NCBI GenBank assembly: GCA_947462175.1
Contig: CANHOE010000078.1
Location: 1-9,779, forward strand
Source of the DNA: Burkholderiales bacterium
Lineage (GTDB): Bacteria; Pseudomonadota; Gammaproteobacteria; Burkholderiales; Burkholderiaceae_C
DNA: 9,779 nucleotides
Reading direction: 5' to 3'
The stretch's first letter is position 1, and every line of letters begins with the position of its first letter. The translations under genes and the position numbers were made by a program. This document shows, one piece after another, positions 1 to 5,201 of the stretch. The notes under the pieces are model-generated. The model saw only the letters and a list, made by a program, of their open reading frames with translations, was not told the DNA's origin and did no database searches.

Positions 1-870
1 ATCGAGCAAGGGCGTGCAGCCTTCATCGACACAGGCACCAGCCTGTCGGTGCCGCGGCTGCTGGACACACTGGAAACAGCCGGCGTGGCACGCGACGCGG
101 TCGATTGGGTGATCCCCACGCACGTGCACCTGGACCACGCCGGCGGCGCTGGTGCGCTGATGGCCGCCCTGCCCGCCGCCAGGCTGCTGGTGCACCCACG
201 CGGCGCCAAGCACCTGATCAACCCCAGCGTGCTGCTCGGCAGCGCGCGCGCGGTGTACGGCAACGAAGAGGTGCTGCGCGCTTACGGCACGGTGCTTCCG
301 GTGGAAGCGAGCCGCGTCGTCAGCAGCGCCGAGGGCATGGTGATCGAGCTGGCCGGCCGGCCGCTCACGCTGTTCGACACGCCCGGCCACGCACGCCACC
401 ACCACTGCGTCTGGGATGAGCGCAGCCAGGGCTTCTTCACCGGCGACACCTTCGGCCTGTCTTACCGCGAGTTCGACACGCCACAAGGTGAGTGGCTGTT
501 CCCCACCACCACCCCCACGCAGTTTGACCCCGCCGCGCTGCGCACCTCCATCGAGCGGATGCTGGCAAAGCAGCCACAGCGCATGTATCTGACGCACTAC
601 GGCTGCATCGGCCACGTCGCGGTGAGGGGCCAGGAACTGCTCGATCAGTTGGATGCAGTGGTGGCGCTGGGCGAGCGCGTCCGGTCCCAAGCGCTGGCAG
701 CCGAAGCGCGACACACCGCGCTGAAGGACGGCCTGACCGCGATGTACCTGTCCCAACTGCAGCGCCTGCGCAGCACGTTGCCACGCGACCGCGCGCTGGC
801 CTTGCTGGCGATGGATATCGAGCTCAACGCCCAAGGCATCGCGGGCTGGCTCGACACGGCGCAGCCCTAG
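1..870 (+). CDS. Metallo-beta-lactamase-fold hydrolase, 5'-truncated by the window edge
   Basis: The reading frame is open from base 1, so the gene starts upstream of the window; the GTG at 49 is internal, because coding-like sequence (IEQGRAAFIDTGTSLS) precedes it in frame. 289 residues are visible. The zinc-binding motif THVHLDHAGG (HxHxDH) is at visible residues 40-49. It is followed by a GHARHHH segment that can supply the next metal-ligand His, by TGDTFG with the bridging Asp, and by LTHYG with the last His. These are the standard ligands of an MBL-fold hydrolase. The C-terminal 90 residues are probably helical. The exact substrate cannot be read from sequence; glyoxalase-II-like or lactonase-like members are possible. 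It lies just outside the left end of the cassette region and looks like a resident chromosomal gene. Confidence 0.9.
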   Translation: MEQGRAAFIDTGTSLSVPRLLDTLETAGVARDAVDWVIPTHVHLDHAGGAGALMAALPAARLLVHPRGAKHLINPSVLLGSARAVYGNEEVLRAYGTVLPVEASRVVSSAEGMVIELAGRPLTLFDTPGHARHHHCVWDERSQGFFTGDTFGLSYREFDTPQGEWLFPTTTPTQFDPAALRTSIERMLAKQPQRMYLTHYGCIGHVAVRGQELLDQLDAVVALGERVRSQALAAEARHTALKDGLTAMYLSQLQRLRSTLPRDRALALLAMDIELNAQGIAGWLDTAQP

Positions 871-992
871 CGCCATCAAGGCGTCACAGGCGTCGATGCG
901 AAGAACGAAAACCACCGTTGCACCGGCAGCAGGCGGCTGCCAGACTGTGACCCATGGGTGCCGGTTTCGGCATGAATCAAATGCTGTGTAAA

Positions 993-1047
993 GCAGCAGC
1001 CCGCCGAGTCAAGCAGCAGTGCGTGCTGCCTGAACTGGTGGTTAGGC
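993..1047 (+). other. Degenerate attC-like site at the left border of the cassette region
   Basis: GTTAGGC at 1041-1047 matches the integron R' core (GTTRRRY) and lies 34 bases before the first cassette gene. Upstream of it is a perfect hairpin, GCAGCA (1013-1018) with TGCTGC (1024-1029). Its flanks TCAA and CTGA pair partly, giving a stem of attC-like shape. The expected left box RYYYAAC is not recognisable: the sequence near 993 is GCAGCAGC. This is either a decayed attC or a chance GTTAGGC beside a hairpin. Confidence 0.4.
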
Positions 1048-1080
1048 CGCAGACGAGAACCGCCGCGGTACATTGGCGCC

Positions 1081-1695
1081 ATGGACTCCGATGCCAGCAT
1101 CCGCTTCTTCGAGACTCAGTTTCAGCGCCAAGCGCACCACGCCGATCGGAGCCTCAATCCGTTTGAGCAACAGGCGCTTCCGTATCTTCGCGGCAAGATG
1201 CTCGACTACGGCTGCGGCCTAGGTAATCTTTCGGTTGCTGCGGCTCGCCAGGGCTGCAGCGTTGTGGCCCTGGACGCGAGTCACTCCGCCATCAAACACT
1301 TGCGCCAGATTGCCAGCACGGAGTCGCTGCAGATCACGGCGGCCGAAGCCGATCTTCGTTCCTATGAGGTACGCGACGAATACGACGCCATCGCCTGCAT
1401 CGGCCTGCTGATGTTTTTCGACTGCCATAGCGCCTTCGCACAGTTGCAGCAGTTGCAGGCTCATGTTCGGCCGGGTGGCGTCGCCGTTGTCAATGTGCTG
1501 GTCCAAGGGACGACGTACCTCGGGATGTTCGATCCCTCGAGCCATTGCCTGTTCGCGCGAGATGAAATGCACAAGCGCTTTGCCGGCTGGGAGATTCTGT
1601 GTTCCGAGTACCAGGACTATCCGTCGGCGAACGACACGACCAAGTCGTTCGTCACAGTCATCGCTCGCAAGCCCGAGCCACGCACCGCGGCCTAG
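1081..1695 (+). CDS. Class I SAM-dependent methyltransferase
   Basis: 204 residues with a Rossmann-like methyltransferase core. Motif I is LDYGCGLGNLS at residues 41-51, the SAM-binding glycine loop. The acidic end of strand 2 is VVALDAS (Asp65). Strand 4 is YDAIACIGLLMFF, and VRPGGVAVVNVL is the usual post-motif turn and strand 5. The order resembles TehB/UbiE-like small-molecule methyltransferases; the acceptor is unknown. The ATG at 1081 has only a weak ribosome site before it (GCGGTACATTGGCGCC). The TAG stop lies inside a GCCTAGC box at 1690-1696, so the gene ends within an attC left half, as expected of an integron cassette. It is probably cassette cargo transcribed rightward with its neighbours. 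Confidence 0.88.
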   Translation: MDSDASIRFFETQFQRQAHHADRSLNPFEQQALPYLRGKMLDYGCGLGNLSVAAARQGCSVVALDASHSAIKHLRQIASTESLQITAAEADLRSYEVRDEYDAIACIGLLMFFDCHSAFAQLQQLQAHVRPGGVAVVNVLVQGTTYLGMFDPSSHCLFARDEMHKRFAGWEILCSEYQDYPSANDTTKSFVTVIARKPEPRTAA

Positions 1696-1710
1696 CCCTT
1701 CGCTCGAGCG
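1690..1710 (+). other. attC left half (R''-L'' arm), right half missing
   Basis: The sequence starts GCCTAGC and continues CCTTCGCTCGAGCG. It matches 18 of 21 positions with the fragment at 2200-2220 and 18 of 21 with the one at 2722-2742. The layout resembles the known attC left arm (YCTAAC, short spacer, CGYTCAAGC). No matching L'-R' arm ending in GTTRRRY occurs before the next gene starts at 1738. The stop codon of the methyltransferase gene is embedded in it. Confidence 0.65.
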
Positions 1711-1737
1711 TCAGGCCTCGCATACGCCCCCCTCAAC

Positions 1738-2205
1738 ATGCGGATCGAACAGCTTCGTCACAACCTAGACTTGGTAGGCGAGATTGCGAATACCTTGAAC
1801 GAGTCGTGGGGCGATCTACCTCCTTGGAGTACCACTGACAAGATTCGGGGGAGGCTGCTGGCCGGCACAGGTGACGTGGACTTTCCACATGTTCTGGTTG
1901 CCGTTAGCGACAGGGGAGCCTTTGCTGCCACGGGCTCTGTAAAGCTCCATGAGCTACCCTCGCGTCCAGCAATGGTTCACTGGATTGGCGAGATCTTCGT
2001 CCGACCAGAACATCGTGGAAAAGGACTGGGCTCAAGAGTGACCCAGGCTCTGTCGGAATACGCTTTCGCAAGAGGGGTGCAGGAGCTGTATCTGTACACA
2101 CCTGATCAGCAGTCACTGTATGCGCGTCTTGGCTGGGCAGAAGTGTCGACAGGGACTGTGAACAATGAACTCGTTTCAATCATGGTGCTGTCGAGTCAGG
2201 CCTAA
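1738..2205 (+). CDS. GNAT-family N-acetyltransferase
   Basis: 155 residues, a usual length for a single GNAT domain. The acetyl-CoA-binding motif A is IFVRPEHRGKGLGSRV at residues 86-101, with the RGKGLG pyrophosphate loop (R/QxxGxG/A) at 93-98. Motif B follows as YLYTPDQQSLYARLGW, where the Tyr of SLYARLGW sits in the typical place of the general acid. The acetyl acceptor (antibiotic, polyamine, amino acid or protein) cannot be deduced. GNATs are common integron cargo. The ATG at 1738 follows a C-rich leader with no clear Shine-Dalgarno. The TAA stop (2203-2205) is inside the GCCTAAC box of an attC left half. Confidence 0.9.
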   Translation: MRIEQLRHNLDLVGEIANTLNESWGDLPPWSTTDKIRGRLLAGTGDVDFPHVLVAVSDRGAFAATGSVKLHELPSRPAMVHWIGEIFVRPEHRGKGLGSRVTQALSEYAFARGVQELYLYTPDQQSLYARLGWAEVSTGTVNNELVSIMVLSSQA

Positions 2206-2220
2206 CCCCTCGCTCAAGCG
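2200..2220 (+). other. attC left half (R''-L'' arm), right half missing
   Basis: GCCTAAC at 2200-2206 is a perfect RYYYAAC left box, followed by CCCTCGCTCAAGCG. The following GAGCGCCAACGGCAGGCG resembles the continuing left arm of an attC stem. No complementary right arm and no GTTRRRY box exist before the next gene at 2273. This is the best preserved of the three left halves. Confidence 0.7.
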
Positions 2221-2272
2221 GAGCGCCAACGGCAGGCGTCGCAATCACACCTTTTCCACTCGGTCGTGACAC

Positions 2273-2677
2273 ATGAAGCCAAAGCAGTACGAAGGCGGTT
2301 GCCTCTGTGGCGCCGTCAGGTTCCGCGCAACCGGTGAGCCGGGCAAGCCCCACGCGTGCTCCTGCGCAAGCTGCCGCAAACACTCCGGCTCGCTAACCCT
2401 CACTTGGGTGGAGTTCCCGGCCGAGAACGTCGAATGGATCGGTCCGAGCGGAAAGCCATCAACCTGGCGGTCTTCTTCATACTCCAGTCGAGCCTTCTGC
2501 AGTGCCTGCGGCAGCACGATTGGCGCAGTCGACGATGGACCAACCGTCGCACTTGCCACCGGTGCTTTCGACAAGCCGCATCTGAAGGAGCTTGCTCCGA
2601 CCTTCCATTCGTATATCTCGCGTCGGCCCCGGTGGTGGCATGTTCACTCGGACTACGAGCCCACGAGCCATGAATGA
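2273..2677 (+). CDS. GFA-family (glutathione-dependent formaldehyde-activating enzyme-like) zinc protein
   Basis: 134 residues spanning the whole GFA/CENP-V fold. The zinc cysteines are all present: CLC at residues 10-12 within CLCGAVRF, CSCASC at 29-34, and CSAC at 76-79 within FCSACGSTI. Members of the family were named for glutathione-dependent formaldehyde binding, but most are of unproven function, so only the fold is assigned. The ATG at 2273 has no strong ribosome site. A partial attC arm ends 52 bases upstream and another begins 44 bases downstream, which places the gene as a third cassette. Confidence 0.88.
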   Translation: MKPKQYEGGCLCGAVRFRATGEPGKPHACSCASCRKHSGSLTLTWVEFPAENVEWIGPSGKPSTWRSSSYSSRAFCSACGSTIGAVDDGPTVALATGAFDKPHLKELAPTFHSYISRRPRWWHVHSDYEPTSHE

Positions 2678-2721
2678 GGTTCAACACCTGCGACCCTGTG
2701 CCAGCACTTCAGCGCCGCGAC

Positions 2722-2742
2722 GCCTAAGCCTGCGCTCGAGCG
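2722..2742 (+). other. attC left half (degenerate R''-L'' arm)
   Basis: GCCTAAG followed by CCTGCGCTCGAGCG, 17 of 21 identical to the copy at 2200 and 18 of 21 to the copy at 1690. The last base of the R'' box differs from RYYYAAC. The region beyond it contains two strong hairpins (2753-2819) but no GTTRRRY box until 3578, on the far side of the IS remnant. Confidence 0.55.
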
Positions 2743-2752
2743 AACCTCCACG

Positions 2753-2790
2753 GGCTTGGTGCTTTGCCCGCTGTCAAGCAAAGCCAAGCC
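2753..2790. repeat. Imperfect inverted repeat / hairpin
   Basis: GGCTTGG (2753-2759) pairs with CCAAGCC (2784-2790), and CTTTGC (2762-2767) pairs with GCAAAG (2778-2783). There is a two-base bulge (2760-2761) and a ten-base loop. It lies 10 bases after the attC left half at 2722 and may be the inner stem of that attC. Confidence 0.75.
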
Positions 2791-2819
2791 ATGACGATTC
2801 GCGCCAGCGAATCATCATG
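2790..2819. repeat. Near-perfect hairpin abutting the previous one
   Basis: CATGA (2790-2794) pairs with TCATG (2815-2819). After one C-A mismatch, GATTCGC (2796-2802) pairs with GCGAATC (2807-2813) around the loop GCCA. That is 12 pairs with one mismatch. It directly follows the 2753-2790 hairpin, sharing one base. Confidence 0.75.
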
Positions 2820-2953
2820 GAGTGCCTCTTCTCAATACCGATCGCGTGCCGAAGGCGTTGGCCACAGAGCAAGGTGCGGACTGGCGAAACTACAAACGAT
2901 CATTGGTGCAGCGTCTTCGATGCTGGAGAACCTGATGAAAGCCGCGCGCGAGG

Positions 2954-3002
2954 CCGAGGCCGGACACAAGGCGTCCTGAGGACGGCTTGTGTCCGGCCTC
3001 GG
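2954..3002. repeat. 49-bp near-perfect palindrome
   Basis: CGAGGCCGGACACAAG (2955-2970) is the exact reverse complement of 2986-3001, and C2954 pairs with G3002. Inside, CGTCC (2972-2976) pairs with GGACG (2980-2984) around the loop TGA, with a single G-G mismatch (2971/2985). In all 22 pairs form. It lies just 3' of the minus-strand transposase remnant. It could be a terminator, part of the IS noncoding end, or an independent palindromic element. Confidence 0.85.
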
Positions 3003-3003
3003 G

Positions 3004-3020
3004 TCGGGCGTCCCGCCCGA
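3004..3020. repeat. Perfect 7-bp GC hairpin beside the palindrome
   Basis: TCGGGCG (3004-3010) pairs perfectly with CGCCCGA (3014-3020) around the loop TCC. It sits one base from the 49-bp palindrome, between it and the transposase remnant, forming a two-hairpin cluster. Confidence 0.7.
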
Positions 3021-3037
3021 TGCGGCCGGCAAGGCCT

Positions 3038-3462
3038 CACCCGTTGGTCCATATCCCGCGTCAGCAGCGCCTGGGCCATGCGCGCGTTCTTCGCCGCATT
3101 CAGCAAGGCCTTCGCCACCGTCACCAGCAGCGATCGCAGGTACCGGTCACCGGCCTTCGTGATACAGCCCAGGCGTTTCGCCTTGCCCCCCGAGCTGTAC
3201 TGCCCCGGCACCATCCCCAACCAGGCGGCGAGCTGGCGCCCACACCTGGACTCGTGCTGATCGCCGATCATCGAGATCAGCGCGGGGGCCGTGGTCTCGC
3301 CGACCCCGGCCAGACACATCAACTGCCGTGCGCGCTTCGACGAACGCCTGGCGGGCACGGTGCACGCACAACTGCGCTTGCCAGGCCTCGGTCGTCACCG
3401 GCACGAGGCGCATGTTCGGGCGCTGCAAAAACGTTCTTGGCGAGATCGATGCCGACGTCCAA
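3038..3462 (-). pseudogene. IS110/IS1111-family transposase remnant with internal deletions and frameshifts
   Basis: On the minus strand three fragments of one transposase occur in order. First comes LDVGIDLAKNVFA (from 3462 down), the N-terminal DEDD-domain start typical of the family. Second comes MRLVPVTTEAWQAQLCVHRA in another frame (from about 3413), matching the usual 'VPVK...QQ...HR.R' middle of the RuvC-like domain. Third comes RQLMCLAGVGETTAPALISM through RQLAAWLGMVPG and KAKRLGCITKAGDRYLRSLL (about 3325 to 3100), the C-terminal transposase_20-type domain with its serine-containing YSSGGKA. This then joins directly to ARMAQALLTRD, which normally comes tens of residues later. About 140 codons replace the usual 300-400, so the copy is dead. 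Residual ends and target duplications were not found. IS1111-type elements are known to target attC sites, which fits this location between attC fragments. Confidence 0.85.
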
Positions 3463-3533
3463 AATACCTACGGGATTCCCCTTCTGGATGAATTGATGAG
3501 ATTCGCAACCTCAACGCGGCACTCGTTGCCGAC

Positions 3534-3584
3534 CACCGATGCGCGGTCAGTTCGGGGCGGAGAAGTCCCTTCCATTCGTTAGGC
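3534..3584 (+). other. attC right half (L'-R' arm), left half lost at the IS side
   Basis: The segment ends in GTTAGGC (3578-3584), a perfect R' box, and is 46 of 51 identical to 5151-5201, the right half of the full attC at 5091-5201. Homology between the copies stops at CACCG (3534), which corresponds to the tip of the attC hairpin. The left arm is therefore absent, and the sequence to its left is the IS110 remnant flank. It marks the upstream boundary of the SET-domain cassette. Confidence 0.75.
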
Positions 3585-3609
3585 GTCAAAGCAGCTTTGA
3601 GGTGTTTCA

Positions 3610-4050
3610 GTGACGGTATCTAAAGAAAAAATCACCCAGGCGTCCAAAGGTTACTTGGCCGATACCGGCACAGCCAAAGGCAGGGGCATTTTCGCGGCCT
3701 CCGATATTCAGGCAGGGGAAATAGTTGAAATATGCCCTGTGCTGAAGATTGATATTTCCAAGGGCAAGTTGCCGGCGGAACTGAGCTTAGTAGTTTTTCA
3801 TTGGGATGCCCTGGCTGGCACGACAGGGATTCGCGCTGTTGCACTTGGCTACGGGGGACTGTACAACCATGGTAATCCTGCAAATTGCAGATATTCGCCT
3901 TCGGCGTGCGGTGGTTACTTGATAGTTACCGCCGTAAAAAATATTCTTGAAAATAATGAGATAACGATAAACTACAACGACACTCGCGGGGCGCCCGAGT
4001 CATCCCAAGACAATTGGTTCGAAAACGTTGGTGTGAAAGCGCTTGACTAA
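3610..4050 (+). CDS. Small SET-domain protein (putative protein-lysine methyltransferase)
   Basis: 146 residues, essentially one SET domain. GRGIFAASDIQAGEIVE (residues 24-40) is the N-terminal SET motif binding the methionine end of SAM. GLYNHGNPANCRYS (83-96) carries the NH pair (86-87) of the NHS/C-type motif in the pseudoknot. EITINYND (117-124) matches the ELTYDY motif with Tyr122 as likely active-site tyrosine. No post-SET cysteine cluster is present. Start: GTG at 3610, preceded by a good ribosome site (TTGAGG, about 6-8 bases upstream). The gene is visibly more AT-rich than its neighbours (AAAAAATATTCTTGAAAATA), a sign of recent transfer. It is flanked by GTTAGGC at 3578 and GCCTAAC at 4066, so it is a cassette. 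The substrate is unknown. Confidence 0.87.
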   Translation: MTVSKEKITQASKGYLADTGTAKGRGIFAASDIQAGEIVEICPVLKIDISKGKLPAELSLVVFHWDALAGTTGIRAVALGYGGLYNHGNPANCRYSPSACGGYLIVTAVKNILENNEITINYNDTRGAPESSQDNWFENVGVKALD

Positions 4051-4065
4051 AGTGGCTTAGTTGAC

Positions 4066-4115
4066 GCCTAACACGTCATAAGCAGCATGCACCGTCTACC
4101 GAGAATACGTTAGGC
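4066..4115 (+). other. Short attC-like site: GCCTAAC ... GTTAGGC
   Basis: GCCTAAC (4066-4072) and GTTAGGC (4109-4115) are perfect, mutually complementary outer boxes, extended by CGT/ACG after a one-base bulge. The total of 50 bases is slightly shorter than usual attC sites, and the inner L boxes pair poorly. It sits 15 bases after the SET gene and 75 bases before the next gene, exactly where a cassette junction is expected. Confidence 0.65.
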
Positions 4116-4190
4116 CTCACAATTTTCCGGGCAACGGCTGCCTTAGCTGTTCGGTCGTCACGCACCGAAGAGGCATGGAGGACAGAGAGC

Positions 4191-5081
4191 ATGACTACGA
4201 CCACCGACATTCCCATTCAACAATTTCCGGAACCCAGCGTCGTGCAGAAGACCTTCATCGAGGCAACGCTGCTCGCCGGCTTTTCAGACGAAACTCACTA
4301 CGACATGCTTTGCGGCGAGTACGTTTCGACGCTAGACGAAATTGGAGCGCAAAGTGCTCGCGATGCGGCGCAAGCAGCCAGACACTACGTTGCCACGCTT
4401 GTACCTCCAACACATCCAGATTTCTTTAGTGACATCGTGCGCCGGCCGATTGCTGAAGACCATGTGCAACAGATAGTCTCTGATCCGGTATTTCGGCGAT
4501 CCTTTGCGGGTATTCCCCACAGGTTTGCATATGTCGATCTGACACGCCTTGTCGCGCTCCAGTCATGGGTTAAACCTCGCAGAGGCAGCCTGCCGACTGA
4601 TGACGCCGGACTTCTTGCCTTTGCACTCCCAACAAACTGGGAAGTACCAGTCGAGATCAACTACCTCCCGCAGACCAAATCTATACAAGTCTTTAGCAGC
4701 GCCCCCGCACTTTCTGGCCTTCAAATCGACTTTGACAGGACCGAAGGCAGGGTCATACTCTCTCCGCCGAAGCATCCGAACTTGGTACAAGTGGCTATTT
4801 TCAACGGCCGAGGCTATCTTCGAGATGGTTATCACCGCGTGGTTGACGCCCTTGCCCAAGGCGTCACTGAACTTCCGGCAATCGTTACTCAGGCCGTCAG
4901 GCCGGATCAGGTTCAACTGCCTGCTGCTACGTGCTTCAATCTGCTTCACGTCAAGGCCTTGCCGAGGCCACCGCTTGTTTCCGACTTCCTCACGCCTGCT
5001 GCAACCACTACTCGGGTTCGCGAGAGACGCTATGGTGTGCTGATCAGCCTTGACGTCCGGCCTTTCAACATCGGTGTGTAG
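4191..5081 (+). CDS. Protein of unknown function with a ParB/Srx-like DGxHR-type motif
   Basis: 296 residues; I do not recognise the family. Residues 195-233 read as strand, turn, helix, strand: NLVQVAIFNGRGYLRDGYHR followed by VVDALAQGVTELPAIV. The D212-G-Y-H-R216 segment before a helix and a 'G...LPAIV' strand resembles the DGNHR core of ParB/sulfiredoxin-like domains, which bind or hydrolyse nucleotides or act as nucleases. The N-terminal 130 residues are probably helical; there is no signal peptide or membrane segment. The ATG at 4191 follows GGAGGACAGAGAGC, a usable ribosome site. The gene ends 9 bases before an attC, so it is a cassette gene. The ParB-like assignment is inference from one motif. 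Confidence 0.85.
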   Translation: MTTTTDIPIQQFPEPSVVQKTFIEATLLAGFSDETHYDMLCGEYVSTLDEIGAQSARDAAQAARHYVATLVPPTHPDFFSDIVRRPIAEDHVQQIVSDPVFRRSFAGIPHRFAYVDLTRLVALQSWVKPRRGSLPTDDAGLLAFALPTNWEVPVEINYLPQTKSIQVFSSAPALSGLQIDFDRTEGRVILSPPKHPNLVQVAIFNGRGYLRDGYHRVVDALAQGVTELPAIVTQAVRPDQVQLPAATCFNLLHVKALPRPPLVSDFLTPAATTTRVRERRYGVLISLDVRPFNIGV

Positions 5082-5090
5082 CGAGATCGC

Positions 5091-5201
5091 GTTTCACCGG
5101 AATGGCTCAAACTTGACGGCATGCCTGTCGGCCCCGATCCAGCTCTGAGGCACCGCTACGCGGTCAGTTCGGGACGGGGAAGTCGCTTCCATTCGTTAGG
5201 C
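5091..5201 (+). other. Nearly complete attC recombination site (111 bases)
   Basis: GTTAGGC (5195-5201) is the R' box; GTTTCAC (5091-5097) is a one-mismatch R'' box. Between them a long imperfect stem can be built. GAATGG (5100-5105) pairs with CCATTC (5189-5194), ACTT (5111-5114) with AAGT (5180-5183), CCCCG (5132-5136) with CGGGG (5175-5179), TCC (5138-5140) with GGA (5172-5174), CTGA (5145-5148) with TCAG (5164-5167), and CCGC (5153-5156) with GCGG (5160-5163) around the loop TAC. A side hairpin GACGGC/GCCTGTC (5115-5129) protrudes from the left arm. Bulges, unpaired spacer and length fit attC sites. It closes the cassette of the 4191-5081 gene and is the last such site in the array. Confidence 0.72.

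Larger units (their letters stand above)
2678..3037. other. Gene-poor stretch with stacked hairpins between GFA gene and transposase remnant
   Basis: About 360 bases without a convincing gene. It holds an attC left half (2722-2742), twin hairpins (2753-2819), a 49-bp palindrome (2954-3002) and a further hairpin (3004-3020). A plus-strand frame from ATG 2791 to TGA 2979 (62 codons) ends in MLENLMKAAREAEAGHKAS, which looks protein-like. Its start is inside a hairpin, it has no ribosome site and its stop sits in the loop of the palindrome, so it is at best the tail of a broken cassette gene. Confidence 0.5.

Noticed and set aside
437..784. Minus-strand open frames over the MBL gene
   Set aside because: Low-complexity Arg/Ala/Gly-rich shadows of a GC-rich coding frame with clear MBL motifs on the plus strand.
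2682..2688. GTTCAAC as another attC left box
   Set aside because: It matches RYYYAAC, but the following bases do not resemble the attC left arm seen at the other junctions; likely chance.
2764..2979. 71-aa plus-strand frame ending in MLENLMKAAREAEAGHKAS
   Set aside because: The end looks protein-like, but the start lies in a hairpin, there is no ribosome site and no known family; kept only as a note in the gene-poor stretch.
2753..3020. CRISPR array or tRNA gene among the hairpins
   Set aside because: The hairpins differ in sequence and spacing, there are no regular repeats with spacers, and no cloverleaf can be drawn.
2592..3260. 222-aa plus-strand open frame
   Set aside because: It spans the GFA gene end, an attC fragment, hairpins and antisense of the transposase; the protein shows no coherent domain.
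2987..3496. 169-aa plus-strand open frame
   Set aside because: Antisense of the recognisable IS110-type transposase fragments.
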